A stretch of 59,968 nt of DNA. Source: Sulfuritalea sp. (GTDB lineage: Bacteria > Pseudomonadota > Gammaproteobacteria > Burkholderiales > Rhodocyclaceae). Of this stretch, positions 52,926-59,968 are shown in pieces. Numbering within the stretch: position 1 is the first letter of the stretch; every line of letters begins with the position of its first letter. The position numbers and the translations under genes were made by a program. The DNA lies in contig JAIPCF010000007.1 of assembly GCA_021738385.1 (NCBI GenBank), positions 1 through 59,968 on the forward strand. Direction: 5' to 3'. Under the pieces are notes generated by a model. That model had not been told where the DNA came from and searched no databases. It saw nothing but the letters and a program-made list of their open reading frames with translations.

Positions 52926-52955
52926 AAAACGGGGGGCAGAGTACATCTGCCCCCC
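52926..52955 (-). terminator. Strong hairpin after nosZ, terminator or attenuator
   Basis: GGGGGGCAG and CTGCCCCCC (52931-52955) form a 9-bp stem with a 7-base loop. On the minus strand it is followed by a short GTTTTC. It lies between nosZ and the monoheme cytochrome and would lower downstream transcription or protect the nosZ mRNA end. Confidence 0.7.
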
Positions 52956-52982
52956 GGGACCTGCCTTGATCTATTTCAAGAG

Positions 52983-55274
52983 TTACTTGACCTTCTTGGC
53001 TCCGTTCTGCTCAAGGTAGGTCTTGGCGCGCAACCCGAGGTCGGCGGTCTTGACCTGATATTGCCAGATCTGCTCAGCCCAGAGATTGGCGCTTTCCCAA
53101 TCCTTCTTGGCCGCATAGCCTTCATGTTTTTCCTTGAGACCCTTGGTCTTGCCCAGCTGGTCGAATGCATCTTCAACCATGGCCACGACATCCGGGAAGT
53201 CCTTGTAGTTGACGCTGGTAATGTAAGCCACTACAGAGTCGATGATCACCTGGGTATCTGCCACCTTCTTCACTGTTGCCTTGTAGTCAGCCTCAGTGTA
53301 GTTACCCTTGGCCAACGTCATCTTCGTCGGCTTCCAGCCCTTGGGCTTGACCAGTAGATAACCTTGCATCTCAAGGTGCAGCGCCGAGCAGAACTCGGTG
53401 CAGTAGTAAGGGTAGACACCTTCCTTGTCGGCCTTGAACTTTACTGCCACGGTTTTTCCAGGCTCGGCCGATGCATGCACGTTGTAGGTCGATACGGTGA
53501 AACCATGGGTTTCATCCTGAGCGCGCTCGAGATTGGTGAGATTGATCGTGACTTCGTCGCCAACTTCGACTTCGATCGTTTCTGGCGTGATATGCGAGCG
53601 GATCAGGGTGGCAAACACTTCGACTTTCTTGCCGTTCCTTACAATCTTCTCCTCGCCAGCGCGAACCTTGCCAGGATGCGGCTTGTCGGTGCGGCTGTCA
53701 GTACCGACCTTGTAGCGAACGGCCGGCTTCAGCTTCTTGGCATCGATCGATACCGCATAGTGCGGCTCGCCCAACGGCAAAGGCATGTCGTAGAGCAACT
53801 GCATCTTGTCGCCACTGATATCGATCAGCTGGTGGCTCTGCGGCTGCAGCGGACCGACCGGCACGAAACGATCAATGGAAAGCTTGTTCAAGGCGACCAG
53901 GTACTTTCCGGCCGGCTTCATGGAATCACCTTCCATGGTCATCAGGTGACCAATGTTGTAATGCACGCTGAGCTTGTCGAGCACCTTGCCTTCGCAATAG
54001 TTCCATTTGCCGACTTGCGAATCCACATACAAGGATGTGTAGGCGATACAGGGCTTGCTGTCATACTGGGTATGCAAGGGACCTAGGCCGAGCGATACTT
54101 GGGTATGCAGGGCATCTTTCATGCCGATGACCGGGATACCATACGGATCTTTCGAATCAAATTTGCCTGCCTTGATCGCAGCCTGGATCTTTTCAAAGCT
54201 ATATACCGAAACGTGCGTATCGAGCTTGCCGGCAACGATGATGAACTTGCCATCCGGCGAAACGTCCGCTCCATGCGGGCTCTTCGGCTCCGGAATCAGG
54301 AACAGGATGCCTTCCTTGACGGCGGTTTCCATCATGATCACGTTGTGGCCGTTGATCTTCTTTGCTTTGCCGGCCTTGACCAGTTCCGCAGCCTTCTTCC
54401 AGTTGATCACGTGCATGTAGTCGGTGTCTTTTGCAGAGCAACCGGCTTCATACGGAGGGCGACCCTTCTCGATACCACCGACATAGCGCTCGGAACAGAA
54501 CGAGTTGGTGAAAGACCAGCCTTCTGACGGGCCCTTGCCGAAATCGGATAGATCCTGCGAGTAGGGCGGCAGTTCAAGCGAGAAGGATTCCTTCGTGTCA
54601 ATACGGCCTTCCTTGCGGTCGAACTTCCAGTAGGTCACACCGCCGCGATACTTCTCGTTGAACTCTTCGAGCGGGTAGAACTTTTTGTTCTCCAGAGGAG
54701 CGGCATATTGCGCGGCTTCGATCACGTATTCCGTGTTGGTACTGACGAAAGCGCCACCATGCTCCGACTTGAAGATCGGATTGACTACAATCTGCTTGGT
54801 TTCAAAATCGCGCAAATCGATAACGGCAAGACGCGGATTGGCTTTGTCATTGATGAACAGGAACTGGCCATCATATTCGCCATTGGTTTCGGAAATTGCC
54901 GGATGGTGGGTATCACCCCAGGTAATGTCCTTGCCGTCGATTTTGCCCTGAGCCAGAACCGCCTTGGAACTTTCGTCGAAGCCGTAACCCTGCCAGGGTT
55001 CAGGGGTAAATACGGCGATGTACTTCAGGATGCGCATCGACGGAATGCCATAGACAATGACCTGACCGGACTGACCACCCGAACTGAAAGTGACGAATTC
55101 ATCCCGCTTTCCTGTCGGTACGTAGGTCTTGGCGGCAGCGAGCAAATCCTGCTGACTCAAACCGCGTGCCTTTAACACATCCTGCAGGCTGTCGGCCGAC
55201 CAGGCTGCGCTTGCGGCGAACCCGATTCCGGCTGCCAGCAGCAGCGAGGTGGCTTGCTTGTTAAACTGTTTCAT
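52983..55274 (-). CDS. nosZ: NosZ, clade-II nitrous oxide reductase
   Basis: Periplasmic copper enzyme reducing N2O to N2. The 763-residue protein has a Sec-type signal (MKQFNKQATSLLLAAGIGF) with no twin arginine, a clade-II trait. The CuZ propeller has DTHHPAISETNGEYDG, and the CuA domain has YYCTEFCSALHLEMQG (about 640). A 100-residue C-terminal extension after CuA lacks any CxxCH, unlike the heme-bearing NosZ of Wolinella. Upstream lie a RegA-type site and a perfect FNR/Dnr box. The cluster has nosB, nosG and nosH and no nosR, as expected for clade II. Confidence 0.96.
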   Translation of the reverse strand: MKQFNKQATSLLLAAGIGFAASAAWSADSLQDVLKARGLSQQDLLAAAKTYVPTGKRDEFVTFSSGGQSGQVIVYGIPSMRILKYIAVFTPEPWQGYGFDESSKAVLAQGKIDGKDITWGDTHHPAISETNGEYDGQFLFINDKANPRLAVIDLRDFETKQIVVNPIFKSEHGGAFVSTNTEYVIEAAQYAAPLENKKFYPLEEFNEKYRGGVTYWKFDRKEGRIDTKESFSLELPPYSQDLSDFGKGPSEGWSFTNSFCSERYVGGIEKGRPPYEAGCSAKDTDYMHVINWKKAAELVKAGKAKKINGHNVIMMETAVKEGILFLIPEPKSPHGADVSPDGKFIIVAGKLDTHVSVYSFEKIQAAIKAGKFDSKDPYGIPVIGMKDALHTQVSLGLGPLHTQYDSKPCIAYTSLYVDSQVGKWNYCEGKVLDKLSVHYNIGHLMTMEGDSMKPAGKYLVALNKLSIDRFVPVGPLQPQSHQLIDISGDKMQLLYDMPLPLGEPHYAVSIDAKKLKPAVRYKVGTDSRTDKPHPGKVRAGEEKIVRNGKKVEVFATLIRSHITPETIEVEVGDEVTINLTNLERAQDETHGFTVSTYNVHASAEPGKTVAVKFKADKEGVYPYYCTEFCSALHLEMQGYLLVKPKGWKPTKMTLAKGNYTEADYKATVKKVADTQVIIDSVVAYITSVNYKDFPDVVAMVEDAFDQLGKTKGLKEKHEGYAAKKDWESANLWAEQIWQYQVKTADLGLRAKTYLEQNGAKKVK

Positions 55275-55367
55275 CTTATGGCTCCCATTCCGGTTGATAC
55301 TTCATTATTACTGCTTCCGATGCGTCCTACTCCTTTGCGCCGCTGTGACCGCTCACGGGTCGACTAC

Positions 55368-55384
55368 TGCGACAATATGCCGCA
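55368..55384. promoter_or_regulatory. RegA-type operator upstream of nosZ
   Basis: GCGACAATATGCCGC (55369-55383) matches the published RegA-type pattern GNGRCRTTNNGNCGC at all but one fixed position. Nearly the same sequence occurs at 57874-57888 between regB and the cytochrome c4 gene. Confidence 0.65.
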
Positions 55385-55414
55385 CATTTTCCTTCGATGC
55401 TTGTTGCCAAGTCG

Positions 55415-55428
55415 TTGACATGGGTCAA
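55415..55428. promoter_or_regulatory. Perfect FNR/Dnr-type box between nosZ and the divergent gene
   Basis: TTGACATGGGTCAA, a perfect TTGAC-N4-GTCAA dyad. Class II spacing predicts starts near 55380 for nosZ and near 55463 for the divergent gene, with -10-like GAAAAT and TATGAG at fitting places. Confidence 0.78.
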
Positions 55429-55487
55429 CTGTTTGGGATTATCAAGTTGGCGTATGAGCACATAACAACTCACAACGGAATTTTGAC

Positions 55488-55958
55488 TTGAATATCAGCC
55501 GTTCCAACGCGATCAGTATGGCGATGATCGCCACCTTGATTGGCCTGGCTCTTCTCGGCCAGCAGTTGTCACCACTGCTACTGCCGAAGGCGGATGTCAG
55601 TGGTAGCGCTGAACCCGGCTGCGATCTTCAGCGTCAGGCATGCGAGGGCGCTTTTGCAAAAGGCGGACGCATGCGGCTGTCTATCACACCGCGCCCGATA
55701 GCGTTTCTCTCCCCATTGCGAGTCGAAGTTTCGGTTACCGGAGTCAAACCAAGGAAGGTTGAAGTGGATTTCTCGGGTGAAACCATGAACATGGGCTACA
55801 ACCGCCGTGAGTTGACAGCCGCAAGGCCCACTAGATATGTCGGCGAAACCTCGCTACCCGTTTGCGTTACCGGTCGTATGGCCTGGGTGGCAACTGTAAT
55901 AATCGAAACTGATCAGCAACGAATATCGATACCCTTTCGCTTCGATGTCGGACACTAA
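55488..55958 (+). CDS. Membrane-anchored periplasmic protein divergent from nosZ
   Basis: An unknown 156-residue protein. It has an N-terminal membrane anchor (MIATLIGLALLGQQLSPLLL) and a beta-rich periplasmic domain with three Cys (PGCDLQRQACEG, LPVCVTGR) and a Met-rich patch ETMNMGYNRREL. The layout resembles FixH/YtkA or CopC-like copper-related domains, but I cannot assign a family. The start is taken as TTG 55488; ATG 55518 is an alternative. It shares the nosZ control region, so a role in NosZ copper supply is plausible. Confidence 0.7.
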   Translation: MNISRSNAISMAMIATLIGLALLGQQLSPLLLPKADVSGSAEPGCDLQRQACEGAFAKGGRMRLSITPRPIAFLSPLRVEVSVTGVKPRKVEVDFSGETMNMGYNRRELTAARPTRYVGETSLPVCVTGRMAWVATVIIETDQQRISIPFRFDVGH

Positions 55959-55988
55959 TCAATACAAACCTGATTATCAACACCGTGA

Positions 55989-56543
55989 CTACTGTTTGAC
56001 TGGACGCTTGAGCAGTTTGCGCTGCAAGGTGCGCCGGTGCATATTGAGTGCCCGCGCGGTGGCTGAGATATTGCCCTTGTGCTCTCCCAGTACGCGCTGA
56101 ATGTGTTCCCACTCAATGCGGTCTACCGACATTGGCACGCGCGGGATGGAGGCCGGTACACTGGCCCTGGACGATGCGCTGTCGGCCTGAAGAGTGTGAT
56201 CGAATGCTCGCAACAACGAGTCGAGGTCCACCGGTTTGGCCAAATACTGCACAGCTCCCAGCTTGATCGCGTCGACTGCCGTTGTGATGCTGGCGTAGCC
56301 AGTCAATACAACAATCCGGCATAAGGGACTGGCTTCCAGCAAAAGCGGGATCAGGGTCAGACCGGATGCGCCATTGAGGTTCAAGTCCAGCACTACCCAA
56401 GCCGGCACTGTCAATTGGGCCACAGCGATTGCTTCCTCTGGGGTCTTTGCAGCTTCAACACCGAAACCACGACGCTTCAGCGCGCGCACCAGTGCGGCAC
56501 TGAAAGTTTCATCATCCTCAATAACCAGTATGGTGTGGCCCAT
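55989..56543 (-). CDS. regA: RegA/PrrA-family redox response regulator
   Basis: DNA-binding response regulator of the RegBA (PrrBA, ActSR) system, 184 residues. The receiver domain (1-120) has the acidic pair IEDD, the phosphorylated Asp in VVLDLNLNG and the switch Lys in LAKPVD. A Pro-rich linker leads to a Fis-type HTH with the conserved recognition helix NMHRRTLQRKL. ATG 56543 follows AGGGATAG; seven more codons upstream are possible. RegA targets include respiration and denitrification genes. Two matching operators are in this window. Confidence 0.93.
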   Translation of the reverse strand: MGHTILVIEDDETFSAALVRALKRRGFGVEAAKTPEEAIAVAQLTVPAWVVLDLNLNGASGLTLIPLLLEASPLCRIVVLTGYASITTAVDAIKLGAVQYLAKPVDLDSLLRAFDHTLQADSASSRASVPASIPRVPMSVDRIEWEHIQRVLGEHKGNISATARALNMHRRTLQRKLLKRPVKQ

Positions 56544-56564
56544 GCTATCCCTTGCTTTCGACAC

Positions 56565-57827
56565 CTATTTACTGTGAACGAGTGGCAGTTCGACGCAAAC
56601 CCTGCCACCGCCCGCTGGAGGATTGTCCAACACAATACGACCGCCAAGTCGCTCGATGGCTGAAAACGCCAGCAACAATCCGATTCCAGCGCCCTTGCCC
56701 TGAACAGTCAGCGGCATGCGTCCAGCCCTGCGCAGCACATCGTTGGGAAAGCCTTGGCCACCGTCCTTTATCTCCAAACTAAGCATGGCCTCATCCCAAC
56801 CGAGGCTGATCTCAATCTCGAAATCACTGGCATCCGCCGCATTGTTGAGCAGATTGATCAGTGCCTGTTCCAGCGTAGCTTCGGCCATGATCAGCGGCCG
56901 ACCGACACCTTGACTAAGTATGAAGCGACTGCTTGCCCGTGGCCGCATCGCTTGCCAACGCGCACAAACTCCCTGCAACCAGACTTCCGCATCCCGGACT
57001 TCGAGTCCCTCCGGCCGCTGCAATCCGGCTCGCGCAACCATGCCACTGATGATGTCCTTGCAAAGCAAAGTTTGCTTCATTACCAAGGCCAAATCTTCCC
57101 GTACATCGACATCCAGGCTGGTTAGCTGCTCCATTTCACCGACCACCACGGCAATTGTTGCGAGCGGGGTTCCCAATTCATGGGCGGCGCCGGCGGCCAG
57201 TGAGCCTAGCGCAACCATCTGCTCATCGCGCAGCGCCTGCTCCCTGGCCGCTACCAGACGACGGTCGCGCTCGCGAATCGATGCTGTCATACGGGCTACA
57301 AACCATGCAATCATGGCTGCTGAAACCACAAAGCTCAACCACATACCACCTAGATGCAGGCGAGTGGCCCGCTCGGCGTCCGCTACCGAGAGTGGCAGGA
57401 ATAACCACATCAGCAGCGAATAGATGGCGATCGCCAGTACTGCCACGACTGCTGTCATGGCCCCGGGTAAAGACAACGCGGCCACGGCGATCGGAACCAG
57501 CAACAGGGAAATCAGAGGGTTAGCCGCACCACCCGACAGGTACAGCAAAATTGCCAGTGCCGTCAGATCAACGCATAACTGACCAAACAACTCTATCGCG
57601 CCTACTGCCTCATTCGTTTGCACACGCCATTGAGCATAGCCATTAAAGCCCACCATCAAAGCGATCACTGCAAGCATCGGAATCTGAGGCAGAGCAATAT
57701 CGAGAAAAGTCGGCGCTGACACCACGGCGACAAGCACTGCCATCAGCAGCCACCAGCGCAAAATCACAGCGCGTCGCTGGTTGAGGCGAAGATTGGAACC
57801 TTCATCGGGCAGAGTAAAATTCAACAC
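56565..57827 (-). CDS. regB: RegB/PrrB-family redox sensor kinase
   Basis: Membrane histidine kinase of about 420 residues with six helices. The ubiquinone-sensing loop motif is SGGAANPL, the phospho-His in AAHELGTPLATI, the redox Cys in LLCKDII, and N- and G-boxes LINLLNNAADAS and GIGLLLAFS. Start codon uncertain: GTG 57827 is used because ATG 57890 would overlap a RegA-type operator. A dispersed 24-bp repeat (57705-57728) encodes VVSAPTF in the first membrane helix region. Confidence 0.92.
   Translation of the reverse strand: MLNFTLPDEGSNLRLNQRRAVILRWWLLMAVLVAVVSAPTFLDIALPQIPMLAVIALMVGFNGYAQWRVQTNEAVGAIELFGQLCVDLTALAILLYLSGGAANPLISLLLVPIAVAALSLPGAMTAVVAVLAIAIYSLLMWLFLPLSVADAERATRLHLGGMWLSFVVSAAMIAWFVARMTASIRERDRRLVAAREQALRDEQMVALGSLAAGAAHELGTPLATIAVVVGEMEQLTSLDVDVREDLALVMKQTLLCKDIISGMVARAGLQRPEGLEVRDAEVWLQGVCARWQAMRPRASSRFILSQGVGRPLIMAEATLEQALINLLNNAADASDFEIEISLGWDEAMLSLEIKDGGQGFPNDVLRRAGRMPLTVQGKGAGIGLLLAFSAIERLGGRIVLDNPPAGGGRVCVELPLVHSK
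57705..57728 (+). repeat. Dispersed 24-bp repeat, copy 6 (regB membrane segment)
   Basis: AAAAGTCGGCGCTGACACCA plus CGGC. The left half matches the other copies exactly and the right half diverges. It encodes VVSAPTF in regB. Confidence 0.6.
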
Positions 57828-57873
57828 CAGTGAATTATCCGACACGAAGCACGGAAAGGCACGTTCGGTCGCC

Positions 57874-57888
57874 GTGACAATATGTCGC
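57874..57888. promoter_or_regulatory. RegA-type operator between regB and cytochrome c4
   Basis: GTGACAATATGTCGC differs from the nosZ site GCGACAATATGCCGC only at the second and twelfth positions, both free in the RegA pattern GNGRCRTTNNGNCGC. It lies where divergent promoters of regB and the cytochrome gene would be, suggesting autoregulation. Confidence 0.65.
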
Positions 57889-57924
57889 ATCACTGACCGC
57901 GTGAGCAAAAACCGTATGAGAACG

Positions 57925-58635
57925 ATGAAACTCAGATTGAACTTCATGCCAACCATTACGACACCGAAAGCCACCACGGTATTCAGAGAGATATTTCTGA
58001 TTCTGCTGCTCGCACTGTGCTTCAACGACTTTGGAATCGCCCAGAATCTGGAAAACGGCAAGGAGATCAACGCTACCTGTGCCGGCTGTCACGGTCAGCA
58101 TGGACAGGGGGGCTCGCGCGGCGAATACCCACGTATCGGTGGTCTAAGCGCCTCGTACATTGCAAGTCAACTAAAGGCATTTCGCGCCCGTACACGAGTC
58201 AATATTCCGATGTACCCCTATACCCAAGAGCGTGAATTGCCGGATCAAGACATCAAGGATATCGCCGCCTATTTGGCGTCGATTGAACTGCCCACAAAAT
58301 GGCCTGTGTTCAAGGAAACCGATGACGCGCTTGCGCGGCTCACCCTTACCGAGCGTGTCATGATCATTCCGCGCGTCCCGGGCGACGTGGACAATGGTGG
58401 CGCGATCTATCAAAAGAAATGCGCCACTTGCCATGCGAAAACCGGGATGGGGCGCGGCATGTTCCCCATGCTTGTCGGTCAATACACCAGCTATTTGAAG
58501 CGGCAGATGGAGAAGTATCTGGCAGGAGAACGCCCGCATGACGACGTTGTAGTCGGTGGGGTTCTGAGCTCCCTCAAGGAGGAGGATCGACAGGACATTC
58601 TCGCCTACCTGACCTCAATTCAGGATCAGCAATAA
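57925..58635 (+). CDS. Diheme cytochrome c4-like protein
   Basis: A periplasmic diheme cytochrome of about 236 residues with heme sites CAGCH and CATCH and c4-type segments YPRIGGLSASYIASQLKAF and FPMLVGQYTSYLKRQM. The N-terminal signal is REIFLILLLALCFNDFGIAQ. Possible starts are ATG 57916, 57925 and 57946. Cytochrome c4 donates electrons to oxidases or NO-reducing enzymes. It is divergent from regB and shares its RegA-type operator. Confidence 0.9.
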   Translation: MKLRLNFMPTITTPKATTVFREIFLILLLALCFNDFGIAQNLENGKEINATCAGCHGQHGQGGSRGEYPRIGGLSASYIASQLKAFRARTRVNIPMYPYTQERELPDQDIKDIAAYLASIELPTKWPVFKETDDALARLTLTERVMIIPRVPGDVDNGGAIYQKKCATCHAKTGMGRGMFPMLVGQYTSYLKRQMEKYLAGERPHDDVVVGGVLSSLKEEDRQDILAYLTSIQDQQ

Positions 58636-58677
58636 ACCGGGCGCGACTGGCGACTACGGGCAGCGAGCAAAACGGCA

Positions 58678-59190
58678 TCAACCGGCGATACGCAGCCCGG
58701 TCTTCTTCAAAATCCGGGTACTGTAGAGAATGTCGTGCCCCCGACAGGCACTGCCCAAAAGGGCTTCGATCTCGGCTACCCGTGCGGCAACCTCTTCACG
58801 GTTCTGGCTATGGACCATGGCGAACAGATTGTAGGGCCAGTCCGGCAATCGACGCGGACGCCGGTAGCAGTGTGTCACAAAACTCAGAGCACCGACCTCG
58901 GCCCCCAGCTCGTCGATACGTGCGTCATCGACATCCCACACCGACATGCCGTTGGCTGTGTAGCCGATGGCATAGTGGTTGGGTACAGCACCAATGCGGC
59001 GAATCACGCCGCAATCCAGCATGCGTTGCAGTCGACTCGTGACTTCGTCAGCTGCAATACCCAACTGATCCGCCAACACGTCGTATGGACGCGAAACACG
59101 CGGCAATCCGGCCTGGGTGGCAACCATCAAGCGCCTGTCCGTAGCATCGAGTAGAGCGTCGAGCTTGGTCTCCGGCTTAACATCAGGCAC
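58678..59190 (-). CDS. nirH: Siroheme decarboxylase subunit, NirH-like (Lrp/AsnC fold)
   Basis: A 170-residue Lrp/AsnC-fold protein of the NirDLGH family that decarboxylates siroheme to 12,18-didecarboxysiroheme for heme d1. It has a helix-turn-helix-like N-terminus (ADQLGIAADEVTSRLQRML) and the catalytic-type Arg/His-rich loop THCYRRPRRLPDWPYN. It ends LYSTRILKKTGLRIAG. Its place after the NirG-like gene favours NirH; assignment within the family is by order. Confidence 0.82.
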   Translation of the reverse strand: MPDVKPETKLDALLDATDRRLMVATQAGLPRVSRPYDVLADQLGIAADEVTSRLQRMLDCGVIRRIGAVPNHYAIGYTANGMSVWDVDDARIDELGAEVGALSFVTHCYRRPRRLPDWPYNLFAMVHSQNREEVAARVAEIEALLGSACRGHDILYSTRILKKTGLRIAG

Positions 59191-59692
59191 GCAGCTTCAT
59201 CTCCACAAAATATTCGCGCTCCTTGGGAAACGCGAATACCGGCAGGCCGGTAGCCATCTCGATAGTCTCTATGGTTTCGGCAATTCCAGTGGGTGATGCT
59301 GTGGCGAGGACAAACCACATGTTCAGAGCATGCTCACGCCGATAGTTGTGCGCTACTTCGGGAAAAGCGTTTACCTGAGTTGCTACACGCTCGAAATCGA
59401 CTTCCGGTATCCGCATCGCAGCAAGCACGAAGGCGCCTCCTGCCCGCTCAATCTGAAACATGGGGCCAAAACGAGTCAGGACGCGGCGCTCCAGCAGTGA
59501 ATCAAGACGTCGTAGCAATTCTGCTTCACTCATGCCCAGGCGCTCAGCAACTTCGCGATAAGGCTCGGCAACCAGCGGAAAATCTCCCTGCAGCGCGTTG
59601 ATCAAGCTTTTGTCGACCTCATCCAGTGTTGAACGGGCGCCTGTGCCGGATGCCGGGTTGGACTCCACCTCGAAATTTGTGGCCTCAGACAT
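59183..59692 (-). CDS. nirG: Siroheme decarboxylase subunit, NirG-like (Lrp/AsnC fold)
   Basis: A 169-residue homologue with the same fold. Signature segments are EPYREVAERLGMSEAELLRRL, LTRFGPMFQIERAGGAFVLAAM, HNYRREHALNMWFVLA and the ending FPKEREYFVEMKL, typical of NirG. It overlaps the genes on both sides by eight bases, which shows a translated operon. Confidence 0.84.
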   Translation of the reverse strand: MSEATNFEVESNPASGTGARSTLDEVDKSLINALQGDFPLVAEPYREVAERLGMSEAELLRRLDSLLERRVLTRFGPMFQIERAGGAFVLAAMRIPEVDFERVATQVNAFPEVAHNYRREHALNMWFVLATASPTGIAETIETIEMATGLPVFAFPKEREYFVEMKLRA

Positions 59693-59968
59693 TCAACTGA
59701 CCGATTGCTTTCTCTTCTGTAGCGTTGGTCTCAGCAAAATAGCGTGCTCCGCACTGTTTGAAGCGGCGCGTTGAAAACAGCGCCTGGGCGGGTAAACCTG
59801 CCAAGCTGCTCAAGCGCTCGATGGTCGGCTGCACCTCCTCGCGCGAACGGCCGTGCACCATGCAATAGAGGTTGTAAGGCCAGTGCGGCAGACTGCGGCT
59901 ACGCCGATAGCACAGCGTGACCCCTGCCTCTGCAGCAAGTTGCCGGCCAATCCGGTCGACCTGATCAT
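59685..59968 (-). CDS. Siroheme decarboxylase subunit, NirL- or NirDL-like, 5' end missing
   Basis: The minus strand reads openly from the right edge to a TGA at 59685-59687. The 94 visible residues include CYRRSRSLPHWPYNLYCMVHG and LFSTRRFKQCGARYF, the C-terminal region of NirD/NirL proteins. It overlaps nirG by eight bases. The start lies beyond the window, and it could be a NirDL fusion. Confidence 0.8.
   Translation of the reverse strand, partial: DQVDRIGRQLAAEAGVTLCYRRSRSLPHWPYNLYCMVHGRSREEVQPTIERLSSLAGLPAQALFSTRRFKQCGARYFAETNATEEKAIGQLNV

Overview
The window is chromosomal DNA of a facultatively denitrifying, sulfur-oxidising betaproteobacterium, probably of the Rhodocyclales/Sulfuritalea type. 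This is inferred from gene content: a complete oxidative-type dsr cluster (dsrEFH and dsrL present), a clade-II nitrous oxide reductase cluster, heme d1 biosynthesis genes and a RegBA redox two-component system. No rRNA, tRNA, CRISPR array, transposase or phage gene was seen.

Layout. 1-6.8 kb: a truncated CHASE/PAS/GGDEF signalling protein, then YcaO, ArfB, a DUF1415 protein and the RNA helicase DbpA, whose start is preceded by three contiguous 40-bp hairpin repeats. 7-10.8 kb: a PaaA-like diiron oxygenase subunit with a small unknown partner, divergent from a PaaX-type regulator coupled to a ferredoxin-NADP reductase. 10.8-12.6 kb: a metallo-beta-lactamase-fold protein and an HDOD protein. 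12.6-16.2 kb: an unusual leftward operon (small unknown protein, Cas6/Cmx6-like RAMP protein, tandem-TusA fusion, DsrC/TusE-like protein lacking CysA, unknown 228-residue protein, TauD/TfdA-type dioxygenase). It is transcribed divergently from dsrABEFHCMKLJOPNR-cobA (16.3-29.8 kb). 30-38 kb: a mixed region with a 57-residue protein, a molybdopterin oxidoreductase, RidA, a divergent heme-copper-oxidase-like protein, SCO1, a DUF1318-like protein and a second GGDEF protein.

38-60 kb: heme d1 genes nirJ-nirN, then a leftward nos cluster (nosZ, cytochromes c, nosB, nosD, nosG, nosH, nosF, nosL, nosY, a TlpA-like thioredoxin, UbiE and MenA homologues, a BASS transporter, a second nosD), then regA/regB, a cytochrome c4, and nirL(partial)-nirG-nirH at the right edge. 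The usual nirGHJN gene string is thus split by about 18 kb of nos and reg genes.

Working model. DsrC carries sulfane sulfur to reverse-acting DsrAB, whose siroheme is served by CobA and DsrN. Electrons enter the quinone pool through DsrMKJOP and reach NAD(P) through DsrL. Denitrification uses heme d1 enzymes and NosZ, fed by NosGH and cytochromes c, under FNR/Dnr-type boxes and RegA-type operators. Several families of short dispersed repeats are scattered through the window, some read through inside genes (dsrJ, nirN, regB, nosF, cmx6).
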